DNA from: Bacteroidales bacterium
GTDB taxonomy: Bacteria > Bacteroidota > Bacteroidia > Bacteroidales > Lentimicrobiaceae
Length of the DNA: 64,000 bases
NCBI GenBank assembly: GCA_016709025.1
Contig: JADJEQ010000005.1
Location: 316,790-380,789 of the forward strand
Reading direction: 5' to 3'
In this document: piece after piece, positions 63,235 through 64,000 of the stretch
How positions within the stretch are numbered: position 1 is the first letter of the stretch
Layout of the letters: every line of letters starts with the position of its first letter
Notes under the pieces: generated by a model
Told to the model about the DNA's origin: nothing
Seen by the model: the letters and a program-made list of their open reading frames with translations, nothing else
Database searches by the model: none
Position numbers and translations under genes: made by a program

Positions 63235-63629
63235 ATGAAGAAAATTGAGGTAGTCGCAGCAATTATATATTTTGAAGATAGAATTTTGTGTCTTCAAAGA
63301 CCAAAGAATAAATATAATTATATCTCTGAAAAATATGAATTTCCTGGAGGGAAAATAGAAGCAGGAGAAACTAATGAAGAGGCATTGAGGCGCGAACTAT
63401 TGGAAGAATTAAATATTTCTGTAAAAATCAAATCTTTCTTTTGACAGTTGTTTTTCAATATCCGGACTTTGAATTAACAATGCACAGTTACATTTGCGAG
63501 GTAAAAACGAAGGATTTGACACTCAATGAACATATTGCTCTTGAATGGTTAACGCTGAAAGACCTAAAAAAACTTGATTGGGCGGCGGCTGATGTCCCAA
63601 TTGTGAATAAATTAGTAACAAATGGATAA
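63235..63629 (+). pseudogene. NUDIX hydrolase (MutT-like), frameshifted by one base
   Basis: Reads as one NUDIX protein of about 131 residues if one T is restored in the T run at 63439-63442. The N-terminal part (MKKIEVVAAIIYFEDRILC) contains the NUDIX box GGKIEAGETNEEALRRELLEEL, all key Gly/Glu/Arg present. As it stands it stops at 63444. The shifted frame continues without a gap as LTVVFQYPDFELTMHSYICEV ... WAAADVPIVNKL. Family members hydrolyse oxidised or non-canonical nucleoside triphosphates. It overlaps the next gene by 8 bp. Either a true mutation or a homopolymer read error. Confidence 0.85.
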
Positions 63630-64000
63630 TCTAACCCAAATTTTCAATGCCAGCCTACAAACGGGTTATGTTGATAAAACTATTTTATCCAGTATAGACT
63701 ATCAACCTGAACTACTTGTCAATCAGAAAAATCCTCCAAAGAAGATTCTTTCATCAATTATTCATGAACTTAAAAAATTGTGGGCGTTCTTTATATCAGT
63801 AGCGTTTGTCACTACCAGTGGGGTCGCTACAATAATTAACAAACTAAAAGAACTCGAAAAGCGTGAAATTAGTGGCAAAATTTTGTCTCTCAATATTTAA
63901 ATTTCACTGAACCAGAAGCACTTAAAAGATTATCGCAATTTAAAATGTAGAACTAAGAATTTCAATAACGGGAAATGCCCATACTAAAGTTTATATTTTT
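63622..64000 (+). pseudogene. N terminus of a phospholipase-D-like/helicase (DUF3427-type) protein, two frameshifts, cut by window end
   Basis: The first frame (63622-63900) gives IDYQPELLVNQKNPPKKILS and ISVAFVTTSGVATIINKL. Restoring one base in AAAATTTTG (63877-63885) continues it as VSQYLNFTEPEALKRLSQF. Restoring one A at 63942-63945 continues as NVELRISITGNAHTKVYIF to the window edge. The order and the HTK of an HxK (phospholipase D / HKD) motif match the nuclease-like N terminus of large DEAD-box helicases with a DUF3427 tail, which often stand beside a NUDIX gene. The helicase part would lie beyond 64000. The role (repair or phage defence) is inferred. Confidence 0.75.

Overview
The window looks like a chromosomal segment (metagenome-style contig) of a Bacteroidota bacterium, probably Bacteroidales or Marinilabiliales. 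Five predicted proteins end in type IX secretion (T9SS) sorting domains. Good matches to the Bacteroidota -7 promoter element TAnnTTTG precede several genes, and Shine-Dalgarno sequences are mostly absent. Other typical content is TolB-like, VCBS and BNR exported proteins, and a V-type ATPase operon with the gene order seen in chlamydiae and spirochaetes. No rRNA, tRNA, CRISPR array, insertion sequence or prophage was found.

Layout. 1-6.8 kb: two hybrid histidine kinases flank an NtrC-type sigma-54 activator. 7-12.7 kb: coiled-coil lipoprotein, metallo-beta-lactamase-fold hydrolase, BNR T9SS protein, YdeI/OmpD-associated protein, TolB-like protein. 13.3-16 kb: quinol nitric oxide reductase behind an Rrf2 (NsrR/IscR-like) regulator. 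16.3-24 kb: VCBS T9SS protein, GMP synthase, LysM plus periplasmic-binding protein, S41 peptidase. 24.1-26.6 kb: zinc/manganese ABC transporter. 27-35 kb: V-type ATPase operon (E, DUF2764, A, B, D, I, K) whose c subunit keeps the Na+-site residues. 35.6-42.7 kb: GH3 glycosidase, DUF4342 protein, T9SS repeat protein, YdjC-type deacetylase. 42.9-47.2 kb: giant dual acyl-CoA dehydratase activase. 48-60.7 kb: two paralogous exported Tyr/Trp/His-rich proteins with hypervariable tails, a cytochrome-like lipoprotein, an NTF2-like lipoprotein, a flavodoxin/ferredoxin membrane protein, an unrecognised two-gene unit and a second T9SS repeat protein. 61.4-64 kb: a membrane protein resembling the TRADD-N-associated membrane family, a 57-residue two-helix miniprotein, and a NUDIX plus phospholipase-D/helicase pair carrying three one-base homopolymer deletions.

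The most unusual trait is the intergenic DNA. Many gaps hold tandem arrays of 7-8 bp words that differ from locus to locus, larger tandem units (49, 61, 120 and 134 bp), a 45-base poly-G run, and dispersed palindromes. The arrays tend to sit just after gene 3' ends, are purine-rich on the sense strand, and mostly occur where no hairpin terminator is seen. One 39-bp GC-rich palindrome can be caught as an insertion by comparison with an empty sibling site 280 bp away.
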